Assembly (NCBI RefSeq): GCF_039541915.1
Contig: NZ_BAABHD010000079.1
Span: 1-64,000, forward strand
From: Nibrella saemangeumensis
Lineage (GTDB): Bacteria > Bacteroidota > Bacteroidia > Cytophagales > Spirosomataceae
DNA: 64,000 nt
Direction of reading: 5' to 3'
The notes below the pieces were generated by a model. That model was not told the DNA's origin. It saw only the letters and a list, made by a program, of their open reading frames with translations, and ran no database searches. Made by a program: the position numbers and the translations under genes. Numbering within the stretch: position 1 is the first letter of the stretch; every line of letters starts with the position of its first letter. This document shows positions 7,339 to 15,886 of the stretch, piece by piece.

Positions 7339-8811
7339 ATGGCAAAAGCGATTCCCTCACGCAGTGAAAATTACTCCGAGTGGTATAATGAATTGATTAA
7401 GAAAGCGGACCTAGCCGAAAACTCGGCGGTTCGGGGCTGTATGGTGATCAAGCCGTATGGCTTCTCCATCTGGGAGAAGATGCAGCGGGCGCTGGACGAT
7501 ATGTTCAAGGAGACCGGCCACTCCAACGCGTACTTTCCGCTGTTCATCCCCAAATCTTTTTTGAGCAAAGAAGCGTCGCACGTCGAAGGCTTTGCCAAGG
7601 AATGTGCGGTGGTAACGCACTACCGGCTGAAGAACGCCGAAGACGGCAGCGGAGTGATTGTTGACCCCGAAGCAAAGCTGGAAGAAGAACTGATCGTCCG
7701 CCCGACCTCGGAGACGGTGATCTGGAGTACCTACCGCAACTGGATTCAGTCGTACCGCGACCTGCCGCTGCTCATCAACCAGTGGGCTAACGTGGTGCGG
7801 TGGGAGATGCGGACTCGGATCTTCCTGCGTACCGCCGAATTCCTCTGGCAGGAGGGACACACCGCCCACGCTACTGCCGACGAAGCCATGGACGAAACCC
7901 GGCAGATGCTGGACGTGTACGCCCGCTTTGCCGAAGAGTGGATGGCCATGCCGGTGATCCGGGGCGCCAAAACGCCCAATGAGCGCTTTGCCGGTGCCGA
8001 AGATACGCTCTGCATCGAAGCCATGATGCAGGATGGTAAGGCACTGCAGGCCGGTACCTCGCACTTCCTGGGGCAGAACTTTGCCAAAGCGTTTGAGGTG
8101 CAGTTCCTGACTAAAGAAAACAAGCTCGACTATGTCTGGGGTACCTCCTGGGGTGTCAGTACCCGCCTGATGGGTGCCCTGATTATGGCCCATTCAGACG
8201 ACGATGGCCTGGTGCTGCCGCCTAAACTGGCCCCGATTCAGGTAGTGATCGTACCAATCTTCAAAAACGAAGAGCAGTTGGCGCAACTGTCGGCCAAGGT
8301 GAAGCCGGTCATGCAGGAACTGCGCAAATTGGGTATTACGGTGAAGTTCGACGACAGCGATGCGAACAAGCCCGGCTGGAAGTTTGCCGAATACGAACTG
8401 CGGGGCGTACCCGTCCGGCTGGCGATGGGGATGCGCGACCTCGAAAACGGTACCGTCGAGGTAGCCCGTCGCGACCTGAAGACCAAAGAAACGGTGGCGC
8501 TCGATGGCATAGTCGGCCATATCCAGAATCTGTTGGACGACATTCAGCAGACCATATACCAGAAGGCGTTGCAGTTCCGCGAGTCTAATATGTTCCGCGT
8601 CGACTCGTACGACGCGTTTAAGGAGCAGATCGAAAAAGGCGGTTTCATCCTGGCCCACTGGGACGGCACCTCCGAAACCGAGGAGGCCATAAAAGAAGAA
8701 ACAAAAGCAACCATCCGTTGCATTCCGCTGGATGCTCCGGAGGAGGAAGGTCAGTGTATTTATACCGGCAAGCCTTCCAGCCGGCGGGTAGTCTTTGCAC
8801 GGGCTTATTAA
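7339..8811 (+). CDS. proS: Prolyl-tRNA synthetase (short, archaeal/eukaryote-like type)
   Basis: 490 residues. It charges tRNA-Pro in the cytoplasm. The N-terminus with NYSEWYNELIKKADL and the sequence VRGCMVIKPYG marks the archaeal/eukaryote-like ProRS class that many Bacteroidota use, which lacks the bacterial editing insertion. Class II motifs are present: motif 2 around VVRWEMRTRIFLRTAEFLWQEGHTAH shows as RTAEFLWQEGHT near residue 165, and motif 3 lies near 270 around GTSWGVSTRLMGALI. The anticodon-binding domain covers about 290-400 and the zinc-binding-like C-terminal domain 410-490. It ends in VFARAY, with the terminal Tyr usual for this class. A hairpin terminator follows 27 bases later. 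Confidence 0.97.
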   Translation: MAKAIPSRSENYSEWYNELIKKADLAENSAVRGCMVIKPYGFSIWEKMQRALDDMFKETGHSNAYFPLFIPKSFLSKEASHVEGFAKECAVVTHYRLKNAEDGSGVIVDPEAKLEEELIVRPTSETVIWSTYRNWIQSYRDLPLLINQWANVVRWEMRTRIFLRTAEFLWQEGHTAHATADEAMDETRQMLDVYARFAEEWMAMPVIRGAKTPNERFAGAEDTLCIEAMMQDGKALQAGTSHFLGQNFAKAFEVQFLTKENKLDYVWGTSWGVSTRLMGALIMAHSDDDGLVLPPKLAPIQVVIVPIFKNEEQLAQLSAKVKPVMQELRKLGITVKFDDSDANKPGWKFAEYELRGVPVRLAMGMRDLENGTVEVARRDLKTKETVALDGIVGHIQNLLDDIQQTIYQKALQFRESNMFRVDSYDAFKEQIEKGGFILAHWDGTSETEEAIKEETKATIRCIPLDAPEEEGQCIYTGKPSSRRVVFARAY

Positions 8812-8837
8812 CAGTGTTAGATTGAATGAAAGTATTG

Positions 8838-8864
8838 AAAAGCGGGCCAGAGACCCGCTTTTTT
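8838..8864 (+). terminator. proS terminator
   Basis: Nine-base arms AAAAGCGGG (8838-8846) and CCCGCTTTT (8854-8862) with a 7-base loop, continuing into six Ts. Confidence 0.85.
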
Positions 8865-8940
8865 GTTACGCAGGTTTAGCGGCATCATTACCGATAAATA
8901 GAAACTAAACTGCCTGATAAGGAAATTAGTACGGGATCGC

Positions 8941-8948
8941 TACGTTTG
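8941..8948 (+). promoter_or_regulatory. Candidate -7 box for the TlpA-like pair
   Basis: TACGTTTG fits TAnnTTTG, 23 bases before the ATG at 8972. No clear -33 TTTG was found at the usual distance. Confidence 0.4.
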
Positions 8949-8971
8949 TGGATAGACTAACCTCCTGACCC

Positions 8972-10909
8972 ATGAAAACCTCTTTTCTGCATAGCTTCCT
9001 CTTTCTGTTAATTCTTTGCCTACCGGCTGCCGCACAGGTTGAATTTACGCCCAGCAAGCCACTGGCCGGGCAAACCGTTCGCTTTGTGTATACGCCGAAG
9101 GGAACCCCGCTTGCGGATGAGTTAACGGTGCAATGCCAGGCTATGTATTACGGCTCTCCCGATTTTATGAAACTGAGCCGGCCTAAAACAGTCACTTTAA
9201 CCCGCCAGGGGGCTACCTGGACGGGTGAGTTGGCCCTGCCAGAAGGAGCCGCCGGAGTAGCTATTGCCTTTGTGGGATCGGGCCATCCTGTTAAAGTGGA
9301 CAACAACCAGTCAGTTCTTTACACGGCTATGGTGTGCGATGCCAGTGGAAAGCCGGTACCATATGCGTTCGGTGGATTGGGAGAGCTTTTTAGGGGGCAT
9401 GGATATTTATATACTGTTGGAGCTGAGACAAATATCACCCATGCTATAAGTTCTTACAAGCAGGAAATTGAAATGTATCCTTCCAGTAAAAACGCTTACT
9501 GGGCTTCCATTCTCTTTGCCTATGTAGAGCAACGAGAAGAAGGATATAAGGAAAAAATTAGAAGGGAAACTGATTCCTATGTGGCAGGGAAAAAGGAGTT
9601 GACTTCCAGAGAACTGCTAAATCTAATTCGGCTAAGCGATCTCATTGGCGATAAAGCAAAAGTAGAATTTTATAAACAACAGGCAATCAGGCAAGAACCT
9701 AATGGTGCAATGGCTCAGCAGCAGCGAGCTATAGAGGTTCAGGCTGAAAAAGATATAACGAAGAAGGGGTCGCTTTTCCTTGCTTTTGAGAAAGATTTTG
9801 CCGGTTCTCCGTTTACTTGGGTACAGAATTTGGCTTATCAAATGGCACTATTTTATGCAGACAAAAACGAGTTCTCTAAATTGAAAGTCTTTGTTTCTAA
9901 TTTCCAGAAATACTTTAGTGATCCTGGTGAGTTAAATGAAATAGCATGGAAATTAGCAGAAAAAGGTCAGGAGCTTTTATTCGCTGAAGAGCTTTCAAAC
10001 AAGTCTTTAGTCCTCCTAAAAGATCAAAAGCAGCCGGAAAATACCTTTCTTGGTCCGGGCCGGAATTGGGAGGAAAGAAAATTAGGACCTTACCGCATGT
10101 ACATGGATACCTACGCCTACATAGTAGAGCAACAGGGGCGTATCCAAGAAGCATACGAGGCTTATAAGGAGGCCATTGACTTGCTGCCCGACCGGTCTAA
10201 TCCGGAAGTGAACGAGCGGTACGTGTTGTGCGCAATAAAAGCCGGCCATGTTGACGAGGCTAAACAGAACGGTGAGGCTTTTGTAAAGGTAGGTAAGGGT
10301 ACGCCGAAGATAAAAGAAGCCTTGCGTGAATTATACCAAAAGCAGCCGGGTACGGCCGGCGATGCTGACGCGTATATTGCCGGGCTGGAAGCTGAGTACA
10401 AGGCTAAACACCATGAACAAATCCTGAAGTCGCTCGTGAATGAGCCCGCCCCGGCGTTTGCGCTGACTGACCTGAACGGAAACAAGGTGTCGCTGGCCGA
10501 TCTGAAAGGCAAGATCGTGGTGGTCGATTTTTGGGCTACCTGGTGCGGACCCTGTGTAGCCTCCTTTCCGAGCATGCAGCAGGCTCAGGCCAGGTTCCAG
10601 AGCAATCCAAACGTTAAGTTTCTCTTTATCAATACCATGGAGGGGCGCGATGAGTCTCCGGTACTAACCAAAAAAGTAGCGGAGTTTATTCAGAAAAAGC
10701 AATATAGCTTCACCGTACCGCTCGACTTTGATAATAAGGTCTCCAGTGCCTACAGGGTGGAGGGTATACCGACCAAATTTGTCATTGATCAGGAAGGGAG
10801 CATTCGGTACCGGAGCATCGGATTTGATGGAAACCCCGAAAAGACCATCACCGAAATCGCGACCGTTATCGACATTCTCAGCACAAGGCCAATCAGCGCT
10901 AATAAGTGA
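8972..10909 (+). CDS. Exported TlpA-type thioredoxin protein with long N-terminal domain
   Basis: 645 residues. The signal peptide is residues 1-21 (LFLLILCLPAAAQ). Residues 22-125 form an Ig-like/beta region beginning VEFTPSKPLAGQ. Residues 130-480 are mostly helical and TPR-like. Residues 490-635 are a TlpA/AhpC-TSA thioredoxin fold with the active site WCGPC (Cys525, Cys528) and the cis-Pro region VEGIPTKFVID. It should act in the periplasm as a thiol-disulfide reductase. The next gene is a paralogue that starts in the overlap of this stop codon. The middle of the gene (about 9390-10080) is visibly richer in A/T than its ends: 22 of 60 bases at 9541-9600 are G/C. The substrate is unknown. 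Confidence 0.88.
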   Translation: MKTSFLHSFLFLLILCLPAAAQVEFTPSKPLAGQTVRFVYTPKGTPLADELTVQCQAMYYGSPDFMKLSRPKTVTLTRQGATWTGELALPEGAAGVAIAFVGSGHPVKVDNNQSVLYTAMVCDASGKPVPYAFGGLGELFRGHGYLYTVGAETNITHAISSYKQEIEMYPSSKNAYWASILFAYVEQREEGYKEKIRRETDSYVAGKKELTSRELLNLIRLSDLIGDKAKVEFYKQQAIRQEPNGAMAQQQRAIEVQAEKDITKKGSLFLAFEKDFAGSPFTWVQNLAYQMALFYADKNEFSKLKVFVSNFQKYFSDPGELNEIAWKLAEKGQELLFAEELSNKSLVLLKDQKQPENTFLGPGRNWEERKLGPYRMYMDTYAYIVEQQGRIQEAYEAYKEAIDLLPDRSNPEVNERYVLCAIKAGHVDEAKQNGEAFVKVGKGTPKIKEALRELYQKQPGTAGDADAYIAGLEAEYKAKHHEQILKSLVNEPAPAFALTDLNGNKVSLADLKGKIVVVDFWATWCGPCVASFPSMQQAQARFQSNPNVKFLFINTMEGRDESPVLTKKVAEFIQKKQYSFTVPLDFDNKVSSAYRVEGIPTKFVIDQEGSIRYRSIGFDGNPEKTITEIATVIDILSTRPISANK

Positions 10910-10917
10910 GTGATGCT

Positions 10918-12801
10918 ATGAACGTTCAATTCACGCCGGGCCAACCTCTGCCTGGTCAAACTGTACAGTTTATATACAGCCCGCAAGGCACTCCGCTGGA
11001 GAATGAGCCAGAATTGCAGTGTCTGGCCATGTATTTTGGCTCACCCGCTTTTATGAAAAACAGGCAGCCGGAGCGCGTCACCCTAACCCGCCAGGACGAC
11101 ACCTGGACGGGTGCCCTGCCCCTGCCCAACGAGGCAACCGGTGTGGCTATTGCCTTTATGGTGGCTGGCCCGCCGGGTGGCAAAGCAGACCATAATGAGG
11201 CTGCGTTTTATTCGGTGGCCGTGCATGATGCCGGGCAACCGGTTCAGTACGCACTCGGTGGTCTCGGCTCGGTCTATCGAACGGCCTTTCCGTTCATATT
11301 CGGGTTAGGACGAGACGACATACCTAAGTCCTTACCGCTATTTGAGCAGGAAATAGAGCATTACCCGGCCAGCAGGGCCGATTACTGGGCAGACATACTG
11401 GCTATCCATGCCATCGAGCGCAAGCCCGGCTACCGGGAACTGATCCTGAAGGGGATTGAGGAGGCCAAGGCGGGCATATCCGATATGGGCCCTACTGATT
11501 TAAACGCCCTGGCCGGCCTATATGGCTTACTGGGTGACCGGGAGAACGCTGAACACTATGCACAGCTTGTGATTCAGAAAGATCCCAAAGGACCAGTTGC
11601 CCAGAGCGAACGCGCCCGGCTGGTGGATCAGGAGGAGGACCTGGGCAGGAAAATAGCCTTGTTCTCGGACTTTGAGAGAGATTTTGCCGACGACAACCAG
11701 ACCTTCTGGAAACAGAGCCTGACCACCGGTCTGATCACCGCTTTCCTGAAACATAATGAGCTGGAGGCCCTGAAACAGTTTATAGCCGAACGGCCGGCCT
11801 TGTTTAACGACCCAATGATGCTGAACGATGCCGCCTGGCAATTGGCTGAACAGGGAACCGATTTGTCGTTTGCCGAGGAATTATCCAGAAAATCATTGAC
11901 GCTGCTGAAGGAGGAGAAGCAACCGGAACATGTGGTCCTGCCACCGGGACTGGATTGGGAGGAAATTAAGAAGGAGCGGTACAGTGCGCTAATCGATACC
12001 TACGGCTACATTTTAGACCGGCAGGGCCGGGTAGCCGAAGCGTTTGACGCGTATAAACAAGCCAACGCTAATCTGCCGGCCGAACGTTCAGATCCGGAGG
12101 GGAATGAGCGATACATTCGCTGCGCCATCCAGGCCGGCCATACGGACGAAGCCAGGGAGAACGGCGAAGCTTATATAAAGGCTGGTAAAGGCACCTCCGG
12201 GATGAAAGCGGCTCTTCGGGAGCTATTCCTGACCCAGACGGGAAGCTCACTGGAGGCTGATCTGTATATCGCCCGACTGGAGGCCGAAGCAAAAGCAAAA
12301 CTGCGCGAAGAAGTCACGAAGCTGCTGGTCAACGAACCGGCACTGCCTTTCTCACTGAACGATCTGGACGGGAACACGGTAACCCTGGCGGACCTGCAAG
12401 GCAAAATCGTGGTGATCGATTTCTGGGCCACCTGGTGCGGCCCTTGTATTGCCTCTTTTCCGGCCATGTTACAGACCCAGGCCAAGTTCCGGAATAAGCC
12501 GGACGTGACGTTTCTGTTTATCAACACCAGGGAAAGGGAAGATGATGAGGCCGTGCTGATCCAACGAGTTGCCGGTTTTATTCAGGAAAATCAATACACC
12601 ATCACGGTCCCCCTCGATCTCGATAGTCAGGTAGCTAGCAGGTATAAGGTTCAGGGAATCCCCACAAAATTCATCATCGATCAGCAGGGGAACATTCGGT
12701 ACCAGAGCGTTGGGTTTGATTACAACGATGAAAAAATCGTTAATGAAATTTCCACCGTGATAGAGCTTCTCAGGGCAGAGCCGGTAGGCACCGGCAAATG
12801 A
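10918..12801 (+). CDS. TlpA-type paralogue lacking a signal peptide
   Basis: 627 residues from ATG 10918; a GTG at 10906 overlaps the previous stop and would add four residues. It aligns along its whole length with the preceding protein, and the similarity starts exactly where that protein's signal peptide ends (NVQFTPGQPLPGQ against QVEFTPSKPLAGQ). The helical middle and the C-terminal thioredoxin domain are present, with WCGPC (about Cys507 and Cys510) and VQGIPTKFIID. No hydrophobic N-terminus is present in any upstream frame, so the protein should stay in the cytoplasm unless exported another way. G/C content is even and high (35 of 60 bases at 12061-12120), unlike the upstream copy. It may be a decayed duplicate or a cytoplasmic redox protein. 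Confidence 0.85.
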   Translation: MNVQFTPGQPLPGQTVQFIYSPQGTPLENEPELQCLAMYFGSPAFMKNRQPERVTLTRQDDTWTGALPLPNEATGVAIAFMVAGPPGGKADHNEAAFYSVAVHDAGQPVQYALGGLGSVYRTAFPFIFGLGRDDIPKSLPLFEQEIEHYPASRADYWADILAIHAIERKPGYRELILKGIEEAKAGISDMGPTDLNALAGLYGLLGDRENAEHYAQLVIQKDPKGPVAQSERARLVDQEEDLGRKIALFSDFERDFADDNQTFWKQSLTTGLITAFLKHNELEALKQFIAERPALFNDPMMLNDAAWQLAEQGTDLSFAEELSRKSLTLLKEEKQPEHVVLPPGLDWEEIKKERYSALIDTYGYILDRQGRVAEAFDAYKQANANLPAERSDPEGNERYIRCAIQAGHTDEARENGEAYIKAGKGTSGMKAALRELFLTQTGSSLEADLYIARLEAEAKAKLREEVTKLLVNEPALPFSLNDLDGNTVTLADLQGKIVVIDFWATWCGPCIASFPAMLQTQAKFRNKPDVTFLFINTREREDDEAVLIQRVAGFIQENQYTITVPLDLDSQVASRYKVQGIPTKFIIDQQGNIRYQSVGFDYNDEKIVNEISTVIELLRAEPVGTGK

Positions 12802-12895
12802 GCAGGAAACACGTACCAGCGAATACCGCCGGCCGCGTTTTGTTAAATAATTGGAAAAACAGAGGAAACGGTGCCCGGTTCCGGCCGGGTTTCGG

Positions 12896-12903
12896 TAGTT
12901 TTG
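12896..12903 (+). promoter_or_regulatory. Candidate -7 box for the FKBP gene
   Basis: TAGTTTTG fits TAnnTTTG and lies 23 bases before ATG 12927, predicting a very short leader. It also argues against the TTG start at 12915. Confidence 0.45.
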
Positions 12904-12926
12904 TCGAAAATTAATTGTTTTTCAAT

Positions 12927-13358
12927 ATGGCACAAGCAAAAGCCGGCGATACCGTTCAGGTGCATTATACCGGCACACTGACTGATGGTACGGTTTTCGA
13001 TTCATCGAAAGGCCGTGAGCCGCTGGAGTTTACCCTCGGCAGCGGACAGGTGATCAAAGGGTTCGATGAAGGCATCAGCGGAATGGCGGTAGGCGAAACC
13101 AGAACCGTACAGATTCCGGTGGAAGAAGCCTACGGCCCGGCTCATGAAGAAATGGTCTTTACGCTCAACCGCTCCGAAATACCGGATGATATTCCGCTGG
13201 AGGTAGGTATGACGCTCAATATGCACGAAGATGGAAATCCGCAGCCGATTCCGGTGATCGTTCGGGATTTGACCGACGAAAGCGTTACGCTGGATGCCAA
13301 CCATCCGCTGGCTGGTCAGGATCTGGTGTTTGAAGTACAACTGGTCGACATTCGGTAA
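12927..13358 (+). CDS. FKBP-type peptidyl-prolyl isomerase (SlyD-like)
   Basis: 143 residues from ATG 12927. It speeds cis/trans proline isomerisation during protein folding. The FKBP core opens with KAGDTVQVHYTGTL and continues through GREPLEFTLGSGQVIKGF and GMAVGET, seen here at about residues 5-70. An insert-in-flap region follows (EEAYGPAHEEMVF), and the chain closes with HPLAGQDLVFEVQL, the SlyD-type ending. There is no signal peptide, so the protein is cytoplasmic. No His-rich metal tail is present. It is monocistronic between its own -7 box and a bidirectional terminator. Confidence 0.93.
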   Translation: MAQAKAGDTVQVHYTGTLTDGTVFDSSKGREPLEFTLGSGQVIKGFDEGISGMAVGETRTVQIPVEEAYGPAHEEMVFTLNRSEIPDDIPLEVGMTLNMHEDGNPQPIPVIVRDLTDESVTLDANHPLAGQDLVFEVQLVDIR

Positions 13359-13381
13359 GCACAGCTGGTTTGTACGACCGT

Positions 13382-13414
13382 AAAAGCCCGCTCATTCGGT
13401 GAGTGGGCTTTTTT
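13382..13414. terminator. Bidirectional terminator after the FKBP gene
   Basis: Arms 13382-13394 (starting AAAAGCCCG) and 13400-13412 pair with one G-T wobble around a 5-base loop and run into Ts. The last bases overlap the stop codon of the convergent gene. Confidence 0.8.
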
Positions 13415-13841
13415 ACAGGGTAAAGCCGGCCAGATCATCCAGCTCACGCAACGCATGTTGCATGGCTTTGGCGTTCCGGCGGGCCGTAGCCGCTGCCAGC
13501 GCTACCAGTATGGCTCCAATGTTCATCCCTATGGGAATGGTGCTGGTGGTTTGCAGCGATTTCTGGGCTTCGATGGTCACCACCGAAATAGTCTGAATGG
13601 CTTGTGCGTTGTCATCAAATCCGATTTTGACGATACCGGTCTCCAGGTCGTGAGCGCGGTTAAGCAGGCTGTTCTGGTAGGCATTAATGTCCAGGTGCTG
13701 TTCAATGGTGAGCGTGTCCCAGCAGCGGGCCTGGTATTGATTCAGGCTAAAGGCGGCTACCTTCCAGGTGCGGGCCAGCGCGTTTAGTTGTTCAGCGTTT
13801 AGATAGGTCATGGCTGTTACAGCCGGGGAAAAAGACGTCAT
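13413..13841 (-). CDS. Small protein of unknown function
   Basis: 142 residues; a second ATG at 13811 would give 132. No family is recognised. The N-terminal part (LNAEQLNALARTWKVAAF) is helical. The middle is hydrophilic, and residues 100-122 contain a moderately hydrophobic stretch (IPIGMNIGAILVALAAATA) that could be a single membrane or packing helix. It is convergent with the FKBP gene and divergent from uvsE. Codon usage resembles the neighbours and the frame is intact, so it is probably a real gene, but nothing in the sequence shows its job. Confidence 0.6.
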   Translation of the reverse strand: MTSFSPAVTAMTYLNAEQLNALARTWKVAAFSLNQYQARCWDTLTIEQHLDINAYQNSLLNRAHDLETGIVKIGFDDNAQAIQTISVVTIEAQKSLQTTSTIPIGMNIGAILVALAAATARRNAKAMQHALRELDDLAGFTL

Positions 13842-13886
13842 ATTGTCAATGTAAGCTACATAAACCGGATTGGCAATAAAATCGGC

Positions 13887-13894
13887 TACTTTTG
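13887..13894 (+). promoter_or_regulatory. Candidate -7 box for uvsE
   Basis: TACTTTTG fits TAnnTTTG, 52 bases before ATG 13947. A TTG at 13870 is too close to be a normal -33 element. Confidence 0.4.
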
Positions 13895-13946
13895 AACGAA
13901 CGGTAAATCCGCTAAACCCGAAGGCTGTTCAGGTAGTTCTTGCGGT

Positions 13947-14846
13947 ATGGAAGTTGAAGCATCCCAGAATATCGGTTACGCCTGCATCAACCTGAGCCTG
14001 CAGGCCGAGAAGGTTACGACCAACCGGGGCATGATCAAAAAGACCTTTCAGGAGAAAGGAATTGCCTATGCCTCGCAACTGGCGTTGAAAAATGTGCAGG
14101 ACCTGCTCACAATCGTCGACTGGAATCTGGCGCACGGATTCCGGATCTTCCGCGTCTCGTCTGACCTGTTCCCCTGGGCCTCGGAGTATAAAATCTCCTC
14201 GCTACCCGATTTTTCCGAAATTCGCGCCACCCTGGAGGAGATCGGCCGCCGGCCCATCCGGCTGACGGTACACCCGGGGCCATTTAACCACCTGGCCGGT
14301 CAGGGACACGTGCTGGAGAACACCATTAAGGACTTGGAATACCACTCGGATGTGTTTGACCTGATGGGATTGAGACCTTCGCACTGGAACAAAATTAATA
14401 TTCATGCCGGCGGCACCTACGGCGACAAAACGGCTACCCTGATACGTTTTGCCCAGAATTTTCGGCTGCTGTCGGAAAATCTGCGCGCCCGGCTGACCAT
14501 AGAGAACGACGACCGGCCTACCCTGTACACGGTCACCGACCTGGTACCCGTATACGAAACCATTGGTACGCCTATTGTCTTCGATTACTTCCACCACTCA
14601 CTCAACCCCGGCTACCAGACCGAAGAAGAAGCGTTTATGACGGCCTACAAAACCTGGGATGTACGGCCGGTGGTGCATTTCTCCGACTCCCGCCAGACGC
14701 GTGAAGATCCTAAAGCCCGGCGCGAAGCCCATGCTGACTGGCTGTACTCGCCCGTAAATACCTACGGCAAGGAGGTCGATATTGTCTTTGAAGCTAAAAT
14801 GAAAGAGCAGGCTGTCATGCGCCTGACCGGAGAGATGACGATTTAA
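13947..14846 (+). CDS. uvsE: UV damage endonuclease (UvdE/UvsE)
   Basis: 299 residues, the normal length. UVDE is a TIM-barrel nuclease that nicks DNA 5' of UV photoproducts and starts an excision pathway independent of UvrABC. The sequence shows the family opening NIGYACINLSL at residues 8-18, FRVSSDLFPWAS near 68, HPGPFNHL near 108, a metal-binding stretch NIHAGGTYGDK near 151, IENDD near 189, FDYFHHSLNPG near 213 and VHFSDSR near 238. The conserved His, Glu and Asp residues of the metal site are therefore present. The start is ATG 13947. It appears monocistronic. Confidence 0.95.
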   Translation: MEVEASQNIGYACINLSLQAEKVTTNRGMIKKTFQEKGIAYASQLALKNVQDLLTIVDWNLAHGFRIFRVSSDLFPWASEYKISSLPDFSEIRATLEEIGRRPIRLTVHPGPFNHLAGQGHVLENTIKDLEYHSDVFDLMGLRPSHWNKINIHAGGTYGDKTATLIRFAQNFRLLSENLRARLTIENDDRPTLYTVTDLVPVYETIGTPIVFDYFHHSLNPGYQTEEEAFMTAYKTWDVRPVVHFSDSRQTREDPKARREAHADWLYSPVNTYGKEVDIVFEAKMKEQAVMRLTGEMTI

Positions 14847-14850
14847 AAAA

Positions 14851-14880
14851 AGTAGAGACGCAACGTGTTGCGTCTCTACT
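14851..14880. repeat. 30-base near-perfect palindrome (REP-like) and minus-strand terminator
   Basis: AGTAGAGACGCAAC (14851-14864) pairs with GTTGCGTCTCTACT (14867-14880) around two bases. Seven As lie on its left, so on the minus strand it is a hairpin followed by seven Ts, a good terminator for the gene at 14951-15574. The core GTAGAGACGC resembles short palindromic repeats that I recall as being spread through some Bacteroidota and cyanobacterial genomes. Confidence 0.7.
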
Positions 14881-14950
14881 GGCATTGGAGGGGTGTAACC
14901 ATCAGCCCCGTCCGAGTTGGGGCCGATGATCAGTGCATCGAAAGTAGTAG

Positions 14951-15574
14951 TTACTTAATGGTAATCGGCTCGACAAAATCCTTTTGCGCCAGCCGGACCA
15001 CAATCTTATACGGGCCTGCCGGTAAGCGGCTCAGGTCGAACCGGTGCGGCCGCTCACTGGAAACAATATCGGCGTAGACTTCCTCATCCCAGCGGTTCAG
15101 AATCCACAGCTGTACATCGTCCCGGCTAACGCTGGGAAACGACACCTTGAACTTGTTGGTATCGTATGATTCCAGGGTAGGCTTCTGGAGCAGGTTGTAA
15201 TCCAGCTCGTCGATAGACAGATTGTCGTTGTGAATGGTGAGCCCCTGCGACATATACCAGGCGTCGGTCGAAGCCCTAAGGTAATACCGGCCATCGGGCA
15301 GATTTTTCAGGTCGAACGAGGTAACGGCCTCGCCTTTCTTCGCTACCTTACCTTCGTAGAGCAGCACACCGTTGGGGTCCATCAGGGTTACATAATACGA
15401 CTGGCTTGCCTGTGATTCCCCTTCGGGTGTATATAAACGAAACTTCTTTTGCTCGGACTTTACTACTTTCACCTTACTGACCCCTGGTTTTTTGTCGTCG
15501 GCCAAAGCACCTCCCATGCTGGCCAGACTCCATGCTGCAATGAGCACGGCAACCTTAATTCGGAACTTTTTCAT
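14951..15574 (-). CDS. Secreted beta-sandwich protein of unknown function
   Basis: 207 residues from ATG 15574; the frame opens 60 bases earlier, but the signal peptide starts at this Met. Residues 1-25 (KVAVLIAAWSLASMGGALA) form a signal peptide. The mature chain begins with a Lys-rich stretch and then has two or three beta-rich segments with the pattern LYEGKVAKKGEAVTSFDL and LPDGRYYLR, repeated later as FDLSRLPAGPYKIVV. Such L-P-x-G-x-Y turns are typical of Ig-like or sorting-domain-like strands in Bacteroidota secreted proteins. There is no catalytic motif. It resembles the 162-845 product in size and C-terminal layout. A periplasmic or surface location is likely; function unknown. Confidence 0.75.
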   Translation of the reverse strand: MKKFRIKVAVLIAAWSLASMGGALADDKKPGVSKVKVVKSEQKKFRLYTPEGESQASQSYYVTLMDPNGVLLYEGKVAKKGEAVTSFDLKNLPDGRYYLRASTDAWYMSQGLTIHNDNLSIDELDYNLLQKPTLESYDTNKFKVSFPSVSRDDVQLWILNRWDEEVYADIVSSERPHRFDLSRLPAGPYKIVVRLAQKDFVEPITIK

Positions 15575-15886
15575 TGGTGAAGAAAATTTGGTTTTTCCGG
15601 GACTAAGGTAGGCCGATGGGTAAATCAAATGCAAGCGGAAAGGAGCTGGTTAACAATAGCTTAACCAAAGTTCTTTAAAACGTCATACTCGAAATCTGAA
15701 TAGTCAGGCGTTTCTCCGGAAAGTTCTAAAGGTTCCTACAGAGTTACAACGAATTGTATTTTTCCAATAATCTGAAAAAATAGAACTGGGTTTGCTCCGG
15801 ATACTCAAATTCATTCATATAATCCAATAACAATCGAAGCACGGCTCAGTTGCCGGTTTCAGAAAGGGGCGCCATACCGGTCCGGT
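15575..15886. other. 312-base intergenic region
   Basis: It contains the upstream region of the minus-strand gene at 14951-15574 and the 3' side of the TetR gene. It is A/T-rich. No open frame, convincing terminator or strong TAnnTTTG box was found. Confidence 0.5.

Noticed and set aside
7411..8193. 260-residue minus-strand frame
   Set aside because: Antisense shadow of proS, with no family features; proS is certain.
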